Notes: a model not told the origin generated them from the letters alone. A DNA stretch of 64,000 bases from Flavobacteriaceae bacterium MAR_2010_188 (GCA_900104375.1 LT629302.1:3392480-3456479); one strand, 5' to 3'; counted from the first letter of the stretch, positions 1-8,926 are shown. Made by a program: numbers and translations.

Positions 1-43
1 GCTCATTAGAATGCTTACTTATTCTATCTTATATCCAAGATTA

Positions 44-67
44 AAAATACCCAGCATTGGGTATTTT
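44..67. terminator. Rho-independent terminator hairpin
   Basis: A perfect 10-bp stem (AAAATACCCA, loop GCAT, TGGGTATTTT) is followed by a T-rich stretch on the plus strand. The A-rich 5' flank means it could also act on the minus strand. It probably ends a gene lying mostly to the left of the window; the 43 bases before it are too short to identify that gene. Confidence 0.7.
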
Positions 68-122
68 GTTTCTTTTCCCTGCTTTGTAGTTTGCATGTGT
101 TATTAATCAATTCTTTATAAAT

Positions 123-914
123 ATGAAGTTCTTCTGTTTTGTTTTAGTTTTTAGTTATAGTATAATATCAGGTTTTGCTCAAGTTGAAGAAAATTCTATC
201 GATTCTAACCTTGAAGCAAGGGACAGCATTACCCAATCTTATTCAGAGCGCAGAAACATCGTAAAGCTCAGTCTTACCAGTTTGGCACTCAGAAATTTTC
301 AGTTTCAATATGAAAGATCGATTAATAGAACATTTTCCTTAGCCTTAGGCTACTCATTTATACCTGAAGGTGCTTTTCCGCTGGAAAAACAAATCCTTAA
401 AATTATCGATGATCCTGAAGGATCAGATATTATACAAAATGCCGAATTCAAATACTCGGCGATTACACCCGAGGTTCGGATTTATTTGGGGAAGGGATAT
501 GGTAAGGGGTTTTACTTAGCACCCTTTTATAGGCATAGCAAATTTTCGGTTAAGAATGTAGAATTTAGTTATGACACGGATGAAGGAGGAGAAAAACAAG
601 TGGCAGCTAGCGGAAGTCTAAAGGCAAATACCTTTGGCCTGGTATTGGGCGCCCAATTTAATCTTGGCCAAAGACTTGTGCTAGATTGGTATATCCTAGG
701 GCCACATTATGGAACAAGCAATGGAAATTTTGCAGGCGTATCAAACGAAACACTATCCGATATAGAGCAGCAGAGCTTGAGGGATGAGTTAGAGGATATT
801 GATTTGCCAATTAGTGATTTAAGTTATGATGTCAATGAAAATGGCGCAAAGATTAAAATCGACGGTCCTTGGGGAGGTATAAGGGCAGGGCTATCTATTG
901 GATATAGGTTTTAG
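123..914 (+). CDS. Outer-membrane beta-barrel protein (DUF3575-like)
   Basis: The 263-residue protein starts with a signal peptide (hydrophobic residues 3-19, likely cut after GFAQ). The rest alternates polar and hydrophobic residues in strand-length stretches and ends in an aromatic residue (GYRF), as outer-membrane barrels do. The segment FQFQYERSINRTFSLALGYS resembles the opening strands of DUF3575-type proteins, which are small outer-membrane barrels of unknown function. It is a single-gene unit, with terminator hairpins before and after it. The family call is by eye; the barrel prediction is the firmer part. Confidence 0.6.
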   Translation: MKFFCFVLVFSYSIISGFAQVEENSIDSNLEARDSITQSYSERRNIVKLSLTSLALRNFQFQYERSINRTFSLALGYSFIPEGAFPLEKQILKIIDDPEGSDIIQNAEFKYSAITPEVRIYLGKGYGKGFYLAPFYRHSKFSVKNVEFSYDTDEGGEKQVAASGSLKANTFGLVLGAQFNLGQRLVLDWYILGPHYGTSNGNFAGVSNETLSDIEQQSLRDELEDIDLPISDLSYDVNENGAKIKIDGPWGGIRAGLSIGYRF

Positions 915-962
915 TTATCTGTGTGTATGGCTAATTAAATACAATCTATTAAAGATTGATTT

Positions 963-994
963 AAACCTGTAACCTTAAAGTTGCGGGTTTTTTT
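963..994 (+). terminator. Rho-independent terminator
   Basis: An 11-bp stem including G-T pairs (AAACCTGTAAC with GTTGCGGGTTT, loop CTTAAA) is followed by a run of T. It lies about 50 bases after the outer-membrane protein gene, which it should terminate. Confidence 0.8.
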
Positions 995-1106
995 AATGTT
1001 CAAAACTCATCAAAACTTTCCCTTTCATAAAGACTTATAAAGCTTTAATTTTATCCATCTTTTTTCAGGGATTTTTCGTGAAAATAAACTTCGGCTAAAC
1101 CTTTTT

Positions 1107-4100
1107 ATGTACCTAATCTTCGATACAGAAACTACTGGACTTCCCAAACGTTGGGACGCTCCTTACACTGACACGGACAACTGGCCACGATGTGTTCAAA
1201 TCGCGTGGCAATTGCACGATTCAATGGGCAATTGTATTGAGCATCAAGATTATCTTATTAAACCAGATGGGTACAATATTCCTTATGACGCCGAAAAAAT
1301 CCATGGGATTTCTACCGAACTGGCCGAAGAAAAAGGAATTCCACTCCAAGAAGCTTTAGCGAAATTTAATGAAGCTTTAGAAAAGACCAAATTCGTAGTG
1401 GGCCAAAATGTTGGTTTCGACCTAAATATTATGGGTGCCGAATTTGTCCGGGAGAAAATGGATAATCAGCTTCAAGAGTTACCGGTTTTAGATACTTGTA
1501 CCGAATCTACGGCTCAACTTTGTGAGATTCCTGGTGGTCGGGGAGGAAAATTTAAACTCCCAACCCTTACCGAACTTCACGAGTTTTTATTTAATGAGCC
1601 TTTTGCTGAAGCACACAATGCTACAGCAGATGTTGAGGCGACCACTCGATGCTTTTTAGAACTCGTTAGGCGTGAAGAATATACCAAAGAGCAATTAGAC
1701 GTTCAGCCTGATTACTTTGAACGCTTTTCTGAAGAGAATCCTCAAGAAATTCAGCTTCTTGGACTAAAGCACATCAACTTAAAAAAGGAAAGTGCCAAAA
1801 TCAATCAACGTATTGCAAAACTTCAATCTGAAGAAATATCTGCTGCCGAAATCAATGAAAACATCTCTGAACTTGCGGATGTAGATTTTGTTCATCTTCA
1901 TAATCATTCACAGTTTTCAATTTTACAGTCTACTATTAGCATAAAGGATTTGGTGGCGGCCGCTTCAAAAAATGGCATGCCGGCGGTGGGTTTGACCGAC
2001 CACGCAAACATGATGGGCGCTTTCCACTTTGTAAAAGAAGTTTCAATCCATAATAAAAATGTTGAGGTAGAAATTGCGAAGTCCGAAGAAACCGGTACTC
2101 CTTCAACTTTAAAAAAAATTATACCAATTCTTGGTTGTGAGTTTTTTGTCTGCGACGATTACAAGGACAAGACCAGAAAGGATTACGGTTACCAAATGGT
2201 GCTTATAGCCAAGAACAAACGCGGTTATCACAATCTTGCCAAATTATCTTCCATCGCTTATACCGAGGGGTTTTATTACGTTCCACGGATCGATAAAAAT
2301 CTAATTAAGCAGTATAAAGAAGACCTGATTGTTTTAACCGGAAATCTATTCGGTGAAGTCCCGAGTTTGATTTTGAACGTTGGTGAAAATCAGGCTGAAG
2401 AAGCCCTGCTTTGGTGGAAAAATGAATTTGGCGATGATTTGTATCTAGAACTTATGCGCCATAATCAGGAAGATGAGAATCGAGTAAACCCCACCTTGAT
2501 CGAGTTTTCTAAAAAACATAATGTAAAGCTTATTGCTTCTAACAATACCTATTACGTCGACCAAAAAGATGCCAACGCCCACGATATTTTACTGTGCGTA
2601 AAGGACGGCGAAAAACAAAGTACCCCGATTGGTCGCGGTCGTGGTTACCGCTACGGTTTGCCAAATCAGGAGTATTATTTTAAGAATGGTGATGAAATGA
2701 AGGAATTGTTCAAGGATATTCCTGAAGCAATTTCTAACATTCAAGAAGTTGTAGATAAAGTTGAAGCTTATGAGCTCGCTCGAGAAGTCTTGCTTCCAAA
2801 ATTTGATATCCCTGAAGAATTTAAAACCGATAAAGATATCGCCGATTCTGGCAAACGCGGTGAAAATGCTTATCTAAAGCATTTAACTTACGTTGGCGCC
2901 AAGAAGCGCTATGGTGAACTTACTGATGCCTTAAAAGAACGTCTGGACTTCGAGCTGGATGTAATCGAAAAGACTGGTTATCCCGGTTACTTTTTAATTG
3001 TTGAGGATTTTATACGTGAAGCTCGGAAGATGGATGTTTCGGTCGGTCCTGGTCGGGGATCTGCCGCAGGTTCTGTAGTAGCCTATTGTCTTTGGATTAC
3101 CAATATAGACCCAATTAAATATGATTTGCTTTTTGAGAGATTCTTAAATCCAGATCGTGTAAGTATGCCCGATATCGATATTGACTTTGATGACGAGGGT
3201 CGTGGTCGGGTGATGGATTACGTCATCAACAAATACGGTAGCAACCAAGTTGCGCAGATTATTACATACGGTACTATGGCCGCTAAGTCATCTATTCGTG
3301 ATACTGCTAGGGTACTGGATCTGCCATTATTCGACGCAGATAGAATAGCGAAGTTGATACCAACCATGTCCAAGTTGAAGAAAATCTTCGGGATGGACGA
3401 CAAACAATTGAGCAAAGCTTTTAGGTCAGAAGATTTGGAAAAGGTGAATCAGCTTTTAAACATTTCTGACGGAGATGATCTTGAAGCAGACACGGTTAAC
3501 CAAGCTAGGATTTTAGAAGGTTCCGTTAGGAATACTGGTATTCACGCTTGCGGGGTTATTATTACTCCTAGCGATATTACGGATTTTGTGCCGGTGGCCA
3601 CTGCAAAGGATTCTGACCTTTATGTGACCCAATTCGATAACTCTGTTGTTGAAGAAGCGGGTCTTCTAAAAATGGATTTCTTGGGCCTCAAAACCTTGAC
3701 CTTGATTAAGGATACCGTAAAAATTGTAAAGGCCAAACACGATATTCTTCTTGACCCAGATTCGTTTCCGCTGGATGACGAGGCAACCTATGAGCTCTTT
3801 CAAAAAGGTGAAACGGTCGGGATTTTTCAATATGAATCTGCTGGAATGCAGAAACATATGAAGGATTTAAAACCTACGGTTTTTGATGACCTTATCGCGA
3901 TGAACGCTCTCTATCGTCCAGGACCGATGGAATATATTCCCTCATTTATTCGTAGAAAGCACGGTGATGAAGAAATTGTTTACGATTTACCCGCGATGGA
4001 GGAATATCTTAAGGAAACTTATGGAATTACGGTCTATCAAGAGCAGGTGATGTTACTCTCGCAAAAGTTGGCTTCCTTTACTAGAGGTGAAGCTGATATT

Positions 4101-5492
4101 TTGAGAAAAGCGATGGGTAAAAAGATTCATGCTTTACTTCAAAAATTAAAACCGAAGTTTTTAGATGGTGGTGAGGGAAATGGTCATCCACGTGATGTTT
4201 TAGAGAAAATCTGGAAAGATTGGGAAGCATTTGCTAGTTATGCCTTCAACAAATCGCACTCTACTTGTTACGCTTGGATTGCTTATCAAACGGCCTATCT
4301 AAAAGCCCATTATCCGGCAGAATATATGGCTGCGGTTTTGTCGAATAATATGAACGATATCAAATCCGTCACTTTCTTTATGGAAGAATGTAAACGGATG
4401 CGCCTCAATGTTCTTGGACCAGATGTAAATGAATCTTACTATAAATTTTCAGTAAATAAAGATTATGCGGTTCGTTTTGGGATGGGGGCAATTAAAGGCG
4501 TTGGTCACGGTGCTGTGCAAACCATTGTAGATAATCGTAAGGAAGACGGCAACTATAAATCAATTTTCGATTTTGCTAAACGTATCGATTTAAGAGCAGC
4601 CAACAAAAAGGCGTTTGAAAATTTGGCGCTTGCCGGTGGGTTTGATTGTTTCAACAAAAATCATAGAGCCCAATATTTTAAGGACGAAGGCGATGGCATC
4701 AACTTCTTGGAGAAAGCCATTAAATATGGCGCCAGACATCAAGAAAATGAAAATTCTGCCCAAGTAAGCTTATTCGGGGCGGCTAGTGATGTACAAATTG
4801 CAGAACCAGTTGTTCCGCCTTGTGAAGAATGGGGAACCATGGAAAAGTTAGCTAGAGAAAAAGAAGTGGTTGGTATTTATATTTCTGGCCATCCATTAGA
4901 TGATTTTAAAGTTGAAATGAAAACTTTTTGTAGTGGTTCTCTCAGTGATTTTACAAATCTTGAAAATTGTATTAATCGAGAAATAACTTTTGGCGCTGTA
5001 GTATCTGATGTGGTTCATCGTGTAAGTAGGCAAGGAAAAGGCTGGGCAACATTTACGGTAGAAGATTATGATGAAAGTCATGAGTTTAGGATTTATGGTG
5101 AAGAATATCTAAAATTCAGGCATTTTCTAATCAAAAACTCTTTTGTATTTGTCAGAACCTATATTAAGGAAGGTTGGGCAAACAGAGAAACTGGCCAAAA
5201 AGGAGAGCCACGAATTCAATTTAATAATTTTCAATTGTTGCACGATGTCATGGATACCTACGCTAAAAAGCTGTCGGTTCAATTAGACATCGATAATCTT
5301 CAGGAGATTCGTATACAAGAATTACAGGATTTGTTCGATATGCACAAAGGAGAAAGCGCACTTAATTTTGTGGTATACGACAATAAGGAATCCATTAAAC
5401 TACAAATGCCTGCTAGAAAGCAGAAAGTAAAAATTTCCCAGGAACTATTGGAAGAATTAGAAGGACTTGAGATTTTTTATAAGCTCAATTAA
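1107..5492 (+). CDS. dnaE: DNA polymerase III alpha subunit with N-terminal proofreading exonuclease
   Basis: This is the replicative polymerase catalytic chain, 1461 residues, about 300 longer than E. coli DnaE. The extra length is an N-terminal DnaQ-like 3'-5' exonuclease domain (about 1-190) with a full DEDDh set: D6 and E8 in DTETTGLP, D105 in GFDLN, H170 and D175 in HNATAD. A PHP domain follows from about residue 260 (HLHNH at 263-267), then the C-family polymerase with GPGRGSAAGS and the catalytic PDIDIDF (D689, D691), the helix-hairpin-helix region and a C-terminal OB-type domain. Proofreading and synthesis thus appear to sit on one polypeptide. No clear promoter was seen upstream. Function is firm; activity of the exonuclease is inferred from intact residues. 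Confidence 0.97.
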   Translation: MYLIFDTETTGLPKRWDAPYTDTDNWPRCVQIAWQLHDSMGNCIEHQDYLIKPDGYNIPYDAEKIHGISTELAEEKGIPLQEALAKFNEALEKTKFVVGQNVGFDLNIMGAEFVREKMDNQLQELPVLDTCTESTAQLCEIPGGRGGKFKLPTLTELHEFLFNEPFAEAHNATADVEATTRCFLELVRREEYTKEQLDVQPDYFERFSEENPQEIQLLGLKHINLKKESAKINQRIAKLQSEEISAAEINENISELADVDFVHLHNHSQFSILQSTISIKDLVAAASKNGMPAVGLTDHANMMGAFHFVKEVSIHNKNVEVEIAKSEETGTPSTLKKIIPILGCEFFVCDDYKDKTRKDYGYQMVLIAKNKRGYHNLAKLSSIAYTEGFYYVPRIDKNLIKQYKEDLIVLTGNLFGEVPSLILNVGENQAEEALLWWKNEFGDDLYLELMRHNQEDENRVNPTLIEFSKKHNVKLIASNNTYYVDQKDANAHDILLCVKDGEKQSTPIGRGRGYRYGLPNQEYYFKNGDEMKELFKDIPEAISNIQEVVDKVEAYELAREVLLPKFDIPEEFKTDKDIADSGKRGENAYLKHLTYVGAKKRYGELTDALKERLDFELDVIEKTGYPGYFLIVEDFIREARKMDVSVGPGRGSAAGSVVAYCLWITNIDPIKYDLLFERFLNPDRVSMPDIDIDFDDEGRGRVMDYVINKYGSNQVAQIITYGTMAAKSSIRDTARVLDLPLFDADRIAKLIPTMSKLKKIFGMDDKQLSKAFRSEDLEKVNQLLNISDGDDLEADTVNQARILEGSVRNTGIHACGVIITPSDITDFVPVATAKDSDLYVTQFDNSVVEEAGLLKMDFLGLKTLTLIKDTVKIVKAKHDILLDPDSFPLDDEATYELFQKGETVGIFQYESAGMQKHMKDLKPTVFDDLIAMNALYRPGPMEYIPSFIRRKHGDEEIVYDLPAMEEYLKETYGITVYQEQVMLLSQKLASFTRGEADILRKAMGKKIHALLQKLKPKFLDGGEGNGHPRDVLEKIWKDWEAFASYAFNKSHSTCYAWIAYQTAYLKAHYPAEYMAAVLSNNMNDIKSVTFFMEECKRMRLNVLGPDVNESYYKFSVNKDYAVRFGMGAIKGVGHGAVQTIVDNRKEDGNYKSIFDFAKRIDLRAANKKAFENLALAGGFDCFNKNHRAQYFKDEGDGINFLEKAIKYGARHQENENSAQVSLFGAASDVQIAEPVVPPCEEWGTMEKLAREKEVVGIYISGHPLDDFKVEMKTFCSGSLSDFTNLENCINREITFGAVVSDVVHRVSRQGKGWATFTVEDYDESHEFRIYGEEYLKFRHFLIKNSFVFVRTYIKEGWANRETGQKGEPRIQFNNFQLLHDVMDTYAKKLSVQLDIDNLQEIRIQELQDLFDMHKGESALNFVVYDNKESIKLQMPARKQKVKISQELLEELEGLEIFYKLN

Positions 5493-5511
5493 CTTAAGGT
5501 GAAATCGCCCG

Positions 5512-6201
5512 TTAGAACGTATGGTGCATGCTAAATTGAAGTTGCCCTTTGGCGACAGATGTTGTAGTTTGTTTCATCCAACCAGTTTGAAATCTTATTT
5601 TGTCACTTAACGCATAGCCTAAGCCTAAATAAGTTCGATTTCGGTCAAAATACTCAACGGAACGTCCTTCACCGATATCACGTTGTGCGTTAATAAATAG
5701 CTCGTTATAAAAAGCGAAATACCAGGTTTTCGCTACAAGATTATCATTGTTAAAAGGAATGTTTACGAAAAGGTTGTAGCGGTAGCGCGTTCTAAAATCT
5801 TGATTTTCTACCCAGCGTTGCTCAAAGCGTAATCTATGAGTAATCAAAAGTTTTTTGAATAATCTTTGTCCAAAAAGTCCTTCTTGATAGATACGGCTTT
5901 CTACACTGCTTTCTTCACTGTCTCCAAATGCACCACTGGACACATATCCATATCCCAAAGTAAATTTAATACCAGAATCAGAAGGGGTGTAGGTAATACC
6001 TGAACGTAAAAGCAATTGCTCCTTATCCCCGAAAATTTGCCAATCTCGATATTGAAAGTCACCTTGAACTCCCCAATTGGATTCTTTAAAGCTGGTATTA
6101 TAAAAATACATATACCAAGCGCCAAGTTGGTCTTCGTCGACGGTTTGGGCAGAGACAGTTAAGGTTGAGAGAATTGTAAAAAGGGTCAGTAAGTATTTCA
6201 T
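5512..6201 (-). CDS. DUF2490 outer-membrane protein
   Basis: A 229-residue protein with a cleavable signal peptide (about 1-18, ending VSAQ) and strand-rich sequence ending in Phe, typical of outer-membrane barrels. The segment QLGAWYMYFYNTSF near the N-terminus and later RFEQRW are characteristic of DUF2490, a Bacteroidota family of unknown function. It converges on dnaE with only 19 bases between stop codons. A TATCTTTG -7 element for this strand lies at 6227-6234, but no good -33 partner was seen. Confidence 0.8.
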   Translation of the reverse strand: MKYLLTLFTILSTLTVSAQTVDEDQLGAWYMYFYNTSFKESNWGVQGDFQYRDWQIFGDKEQLLLRSGITYTPSDSGIKFTLGYGYVSSGAFGDSEESSVESRIYQEGLFGQRLFKKLLITHRLRFEQRWVENQDFRTRYRYNLFVNIPFNNDNLVAKTWYFAFYNELFINAQRDIGEGRSVEYFDRNRTYLGLGYALSDKIRFQTGWMKQTTTSVAKGQLQFSMHHTF

Positions 6202-6530
6202 GCTGGTAATTTAAAAAATATAGATCCAAAGATATTATTCTAAATTGAATATTAAAAAGTCTCAAAATTAAAGGTTTAATAAATCAAGATTAACCATTTA
6301 CTCTTTCATTGTAAAAGTATTAAACGTTTCGCTTATACTTTCAACTGTAATTGAGTTAACAATACGAAATGAGGAATCCTCTCTCCCTTGAAATTCGAAA
6401 AATAACGTATTTGTCAATAAATTCCGCCAATTAGCTCATAACCAAATCAAATAGGGTGGTTGTAAGCTTTCGAGCTTTTTTTGACTAATTTTGTATAATT
6501 AATGTTGAACCATAATAAAAAACATATAGA
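6202..6530. other. Divergent intergenic region upstream of the DUF2490 gene and trxA
   Basis: No coding sequence was found in these 329 bases. The left end holds a minus-strand -7 element (6227-6234) for the DUF2490 gene. The right end holds the trxA promoter (6460-6493). Between them is AT-rich sequence with one small GAGG-AAT-CCTC hairpin and nothing else recognisable. Confidence 0.6.
6460..6493 (+). promoter_or_regulatory. Promoter of trxA
   Basis: TTG at 6460-6462, 23 bases, then TAATTTTG at 6486-6493. This fits the Bacteroidota primary-sigma pattern (TTTG, 17-23 bases, TAnnTTTG). Transcription should start near 6500, about 30 bases before the thioredoxin ATG. Confidence 0.65.
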
Positions 6531-6848
6531 ATGGCACTAGAAATAACAGATGCAACTTTTGAAGAGCAAGTATTAAAAAGCGACAAACCCGTGATGGTAG
6601 ACTTCTGGGCTGCATGGTGTGGACCGTGTAGAATGGTGGGGCCAATCATTGACGAAATAAGCAAGGAGTACGACGGAAAGGCAATTGTAGGTAAAGTAGA
6701 TGTTGATGCTAACCAACAGTTTGCGGCTAAATATGGTGTGAGAAATATACCAACGGTATTGGTTTTTCATAACGGAGAAGTTGTTGGCAGACAAGTAGGT
6801 GTTGCACCTAAGAATGCTTATACAGAAGCTATAGATTCTCTATTGTAA
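6531..6848 (+). CDS. trxA: Thioredoxin
   Basis: A 105-residue cytoplasmic thioredoxin, the usual length. The redox site is intact: WCGPC with Cys30 and Cys33, the buried Asp in MVDFWA, and the cis-proline Pro74 in RNIPT. It reduces protein disulfides and would be recharged by thioredoxin reductase, which is not in this window. It has its own promoter and is followed by a hairpin terminator, so it is probably a one-gene unit. Confidence 0.95.
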   Translation: MALEITDATFEEQVLKSDKPVMVDFWAAWCGPCRMVGPIIDEISKEYDGKAIVGKVDVDANQQFAAKYGVRNIPTVLVFHNGEVVGRQVGVAPKNAYTEAIDSLL

Positions 6849-6880
6849 ACCTATAACATAAAGTATTAATAAATTTGAAG

Positions 6881-6910
6881 AAGGTTTGCCTAATTTGGTT
6901 AACCTTTTTT
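6881..6910 (+). terminator. Terminator between trxA and the ClpP-family gene
   Basis: AAGGTTTGCC pairs with GGTTAACCTT (one T-T mismatch, one G-T pair, loop TAATTT) and runs into TTTT. It covers the in-frame upstream ATG at 6886, which argues that translation of clpP starts at 6934 instead. Confidence 0.65.
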
Positions 6911-6933
6911 ATTTTAGAAGAAAATTATTAGAT

Positions 6934-7476
6934 ATGAGTAACAAATCGAAAGTACAAGATGCCATTGACGGAAAATTGCTAGAAGAGCGCAAGATCTTTC
7001 TTTGGGGCCAAGTAGATGACAGGTCGGCTAAGCATGTTGTAGACCGTTTAATGTACTTAGACGCATTGAGCGATGAAATGATTCACTTTTACATAAATAG
7101 CCCAGGAGGTTACGTTACCGCAGGATTCTCGATACATGATTGTATGAAGTCCTTAGACAGTAAGGTTTCTACAATTTGTACAGGCTTGGCTGCTTCCATG
7201 GGTTCAATATTATTATCAGCTGGAGAAAAGGGACATAGATTCATTCAGCCTTTAGCAAGGGTAATGATTCATCAGCCAAGTGGAGGCGCTAGGGGACCAG
7301 CCAGTGACATCGAAATTACCGCTTATGAGATATTGAAGACAAAAGAATTAAGTGCACAGATCTTAGCTGATAACTGTGGACAGACCTTAGAAAGAGTAAT
7401 GAAGGATTTTAACCGCGATCATTGGATGGGGGCAAATGAATCTGTTGAGTACGGTCTTGTAGATAAAGTGATTTGA
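6934..7476 (+). CDS. clpP: ClpP-family ATP-dependent protease subunit
   Basis: A 180-residue S14 peptidase. With the start at 6934 the catalytic triad is Ser88 (GLAASMGS), His113 (MIHQPSGG) and Asp162 (RDHWM). The spacing (25 and 49) equals that of E. coli ClpP. It should form the barrel that degrades proteins unfolded by ClpX-type ATPases. The reading frame extends upstream to 6886, but that stretch overlaps a terminator hairpin and adds sequence unlike the family. The short N-terminus and absence of a linked clpX suggest it may be an accessory ClpP paralogue rather than the main one. Confidence 0.9.
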   Translation: MSNKSKVQDAIDGKLLEERKIFLWGQVDDRSAKHVVDRLMYLDALSDEMIHFYINSPGGYVTAGFSIHDCMKSLDSKVSTICTGLAASMGSILLSAGEKGHRFIQPLARVMIHQPSGGARGPASDIEITAYEILKTKELSAQILADNCGQTLERVMKDFNRDHWMGANESVEYGLVDKVI

Positions 7477-7525
7477 TTATAAAGAACTAAGAACCAAGAT
7501 AAAAGACCAAAGAAAATAGAGAATA

Positions 7526-7545
7526 CCTGTTTGCCGGAAGACAGG
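7526..7545. repeat. Imperfect hairpin with Bacteroidota-type GCCGG core
   Basis: CCTGT and ACAGG flank TTGCCGGAAG. It resembles a degraded version of the perfect palindrome about 100 bases downstream, in the same non-coding gap. Confidence 0.4.
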
Positions 7546-7646
7546 AAGAATTTAAAATCAATAGTTAAAAGTTGAAGTTAAAAGAGTAGCAATTGTTCCA
7601 AAAAATACAAATTGAATTTTAAGATGTATTATTTTAAGGTTACTCA

Positions 7647-7668
7647 ACCTGCCTGCCGGCAGGCAGGT
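7647..7668. repeat. Perfect 22-bp GC-rich palindrome
   Basis: ACCTGCCTGCC is followed directly by its exact reverse complement. It is far richer in GC than the flanking DNA and sits alone in the gap between the ClpP-family gene and the DUF58 gene. There is no T-run, so it is a poor terminator candidate. GC-rich palindromes of this sort are typical of dispersed intergenic repeat families, but copy number cannot be judged from one window. Confidence 0.6.
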
Positions 7669-7748
7669 AACTGAAGAACTCAATAATTGAATAACTCAAA
7701 GACTTAGAAACTCATAAAACGTTGAACCTCTCATCCCAGACCTAAAAA

Positions 7749-8678
7749 ATGGATTTCCAGGAAGAACTACATAATGTTTCGGGTTTTAAAAATCTTGAAC
7801 TGCTTGCAAGACAAGTGGTAGAAGGGTTTATTGCAGGTATGCATAAAAGTCCGTTTCATGGATTTTCTGCGGAATTTGCGGAACATAAAATCTATAATCA
7901 AGGAGAAAGCACCAAGCACATCGATTGGAAGCTTTTTGCCAAGACAGATCGTTTGTATACCAAACGCTACGACGAAGAGACCAATCTTCGTTGCCATCTC
8001 ATTATAGATAATAGTAGTTCTATGCACTATCCACAGATGGATAGTTTTTCTATCGGGAAACTCAATAAGATTGCCTTTTCTGCTTTGGCTTCTGCATCCT
8101 TAATGCATATTCTTAAGAAACAACGCGATGCGGTTGGCTTGAGTGTTTATAGCGATTCTTACGATTACTATTCACCAGAAAAAGGAAGCGATCGGCATCA
8201 TCATATGCTATTGAATCAGTTAAGTGAATTGGTGGTCTCTAAACCGATAAATCGGCAGACAGAAACATATACTTATATTCACCAGATTGCCGAAAAAATT
8301 CATCGCCGTTCCTTGATTTTCTTTTTTACTGATATGTTTCAAACTTCTGCCGACGATGTGCAATTGTTTGAGGCGTTAAGACATTTAAAACATAATAAGC
8401 ACGAAGTGGTTTTATTTCATGTTTTTGACGGAGAGAAAGAACTAAAATTTGATTTCGACAATTCGCCAAAAAGATTTGTAGATGTAGAAACTGGTGAGCA
8501 TATCAATTTATATCCAGATACCATCAAAGATTCTTATGAAGCTTCGGTGAAGGATTTCTTTGAAGAACTGCGTTTAAAATGTGGGCAATATCAGATTAAA
8601 TATGTTGAGGCTGACATCACTAAGGATTTCAATAAAATTCTGACAACCTATATGATAGAGCGGCATCGGTTCGCTTAA
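7749..8678 (+). CDS. DUF58 domain protein
   Basis: A 309-residue soluble protein of the DUF58 family. The signature GESTKHIDWKLFAKTDRLYT lies at about residues 55-75, followed by a von Willebrand A-like fold starting at LIIDNSSSM with a DxSxS metal-site pattern. Members usually pair with MoxR-type AAA ATPases and Batl/aerotolerance proteins in membrane-associated complexes. Here no MoxR gene is adjacent; the neighbours are a ClpP-family gene and tRNA-Asp. Function is unknown. Confidence 0.85.
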   Translation: MDFQEELHNVSGFKNLELLARQVVEGFIAGMHKSPFHGFSAEFAEHKIYNQGESTKHIDWKLFAKTDRLYTKRYDEETNLRCHLIIDNSSSMHYPQMDSFSIGKLNKIAFSALASASLMHILKKQRDAVGLSVYSDSYDYYSPEKGSDRHHHMLLNQLSELVVSKPINRQTETYTYIHQIAEKIHRRSLIFFFTDMFQTSADDVQLFEALRHLKHNKHEVVLFHVFDGEKELKFDFDNSPKRFVDVETGEHINLYPDTIKDSYEASVKDFFEELRLKCGQYQIKYVEADITKDFNKILTTYMIERHRFA

Positions 8679-8710
8679 AATTTATTTTTAAAAAATTCCA
8701 TAAAATTTTG

Positions 8711-8742
8711 TTTGCGATATACAAAATGACAATGTATATTTG
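8711..8742 (+). promoter_or_regulatory. Promoter of tRNA-Asp
   Basis: TTTG at 8711-8714, exactly 20 bases, then TATATTTG at 8735-8742: a perfect match to the Bacteroidota consensus. The predicted start near 8749 leaves a leader of about 48 bases before the mature tRNA. Confidence 0.85.
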
Positions 8743-8748
8743 CACCCG

Positions 8749-8780
8749 CCTACGCACAGAAGTTCGCTTCGGTGGGCAGG
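8749..8780 (+). repeat. Leader hairpin with TTCG tetraloop before tRNA-Asp
   Basis: CAC-A-GAAG, loop TTCG, CTTC-G-GTG forms at 8755-8774, with an outer CCT/AGG pairing at 8749-8751 and 8778-8780. It begins almost exactly at the predicted transcription start, so it would cap the 5' end of the precursor tRNA. Confidence 0.5.
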
Positions 8781-8796
8781 ACCGCTATAAAGCAAC

Positions 8797-8870
8797 GGTT
8801 TGGTAGTTCAGCTGGTTAGAATACCTGCCTGTCACGCAGGGGGTCGCGGGTTCGAGTCCCGTCCAGACCG
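8797..8870 (+). tRNA. tRNA-Asp (anticodon GTC)
   Basis: A 74-base cloverleaf. The acceptor stem GGTTTGG pairs with CCAGACC, with G as discriminator. The anticodon arm is CCTGC-CTGTCAC-GCAGG with GTC at 8831-8833, and the T arm is GCGGG-TTCGAGT-CCCGT. CCA is not encoded. A consensus promoter lies upstream and a terminator downstream. Its 3' end is copied twice more in the tandem array that follows. Confidence 0.97.
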
Positions 8871-8887
8871 CAAACTTTAAATAGTGT

Positions 8888-8926
8888 AAAAGCCTAGAAG
8901 TCACAAAGATTTCTGGGCTTTTTTAT
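8888..8926 (+). terminator. Terminator of tRNA-Asp (copy 1)
   Basis: AAAAGCC-T-AGAA pairs with TTCT-G-GGCTTTT around a short loop and runs into a T-rich tail. It is the first of three near-identical copies. Confidence 0.8.

Noticed and set aside
5901-6125. Minus-strand frame overlapping the DUF2490 gene
   Set aside because: It is another frame of the same strand with no family features; the DUF2490 frame has a signal peptide and conserved blocks.
6886-6933. Upstream in-frame start for the ClpP-family gene
   Set aside because: The stretch overlaps a terminator hairpin and encodes residues unlike the family; the start at 6934 gives the usual length and triad spacing.
7647-7668. Palindrome as terminator of the ClpP-family gene
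   Set aside because: No loop and no T-run follow it, and it is about 170 bases from the stop codon.
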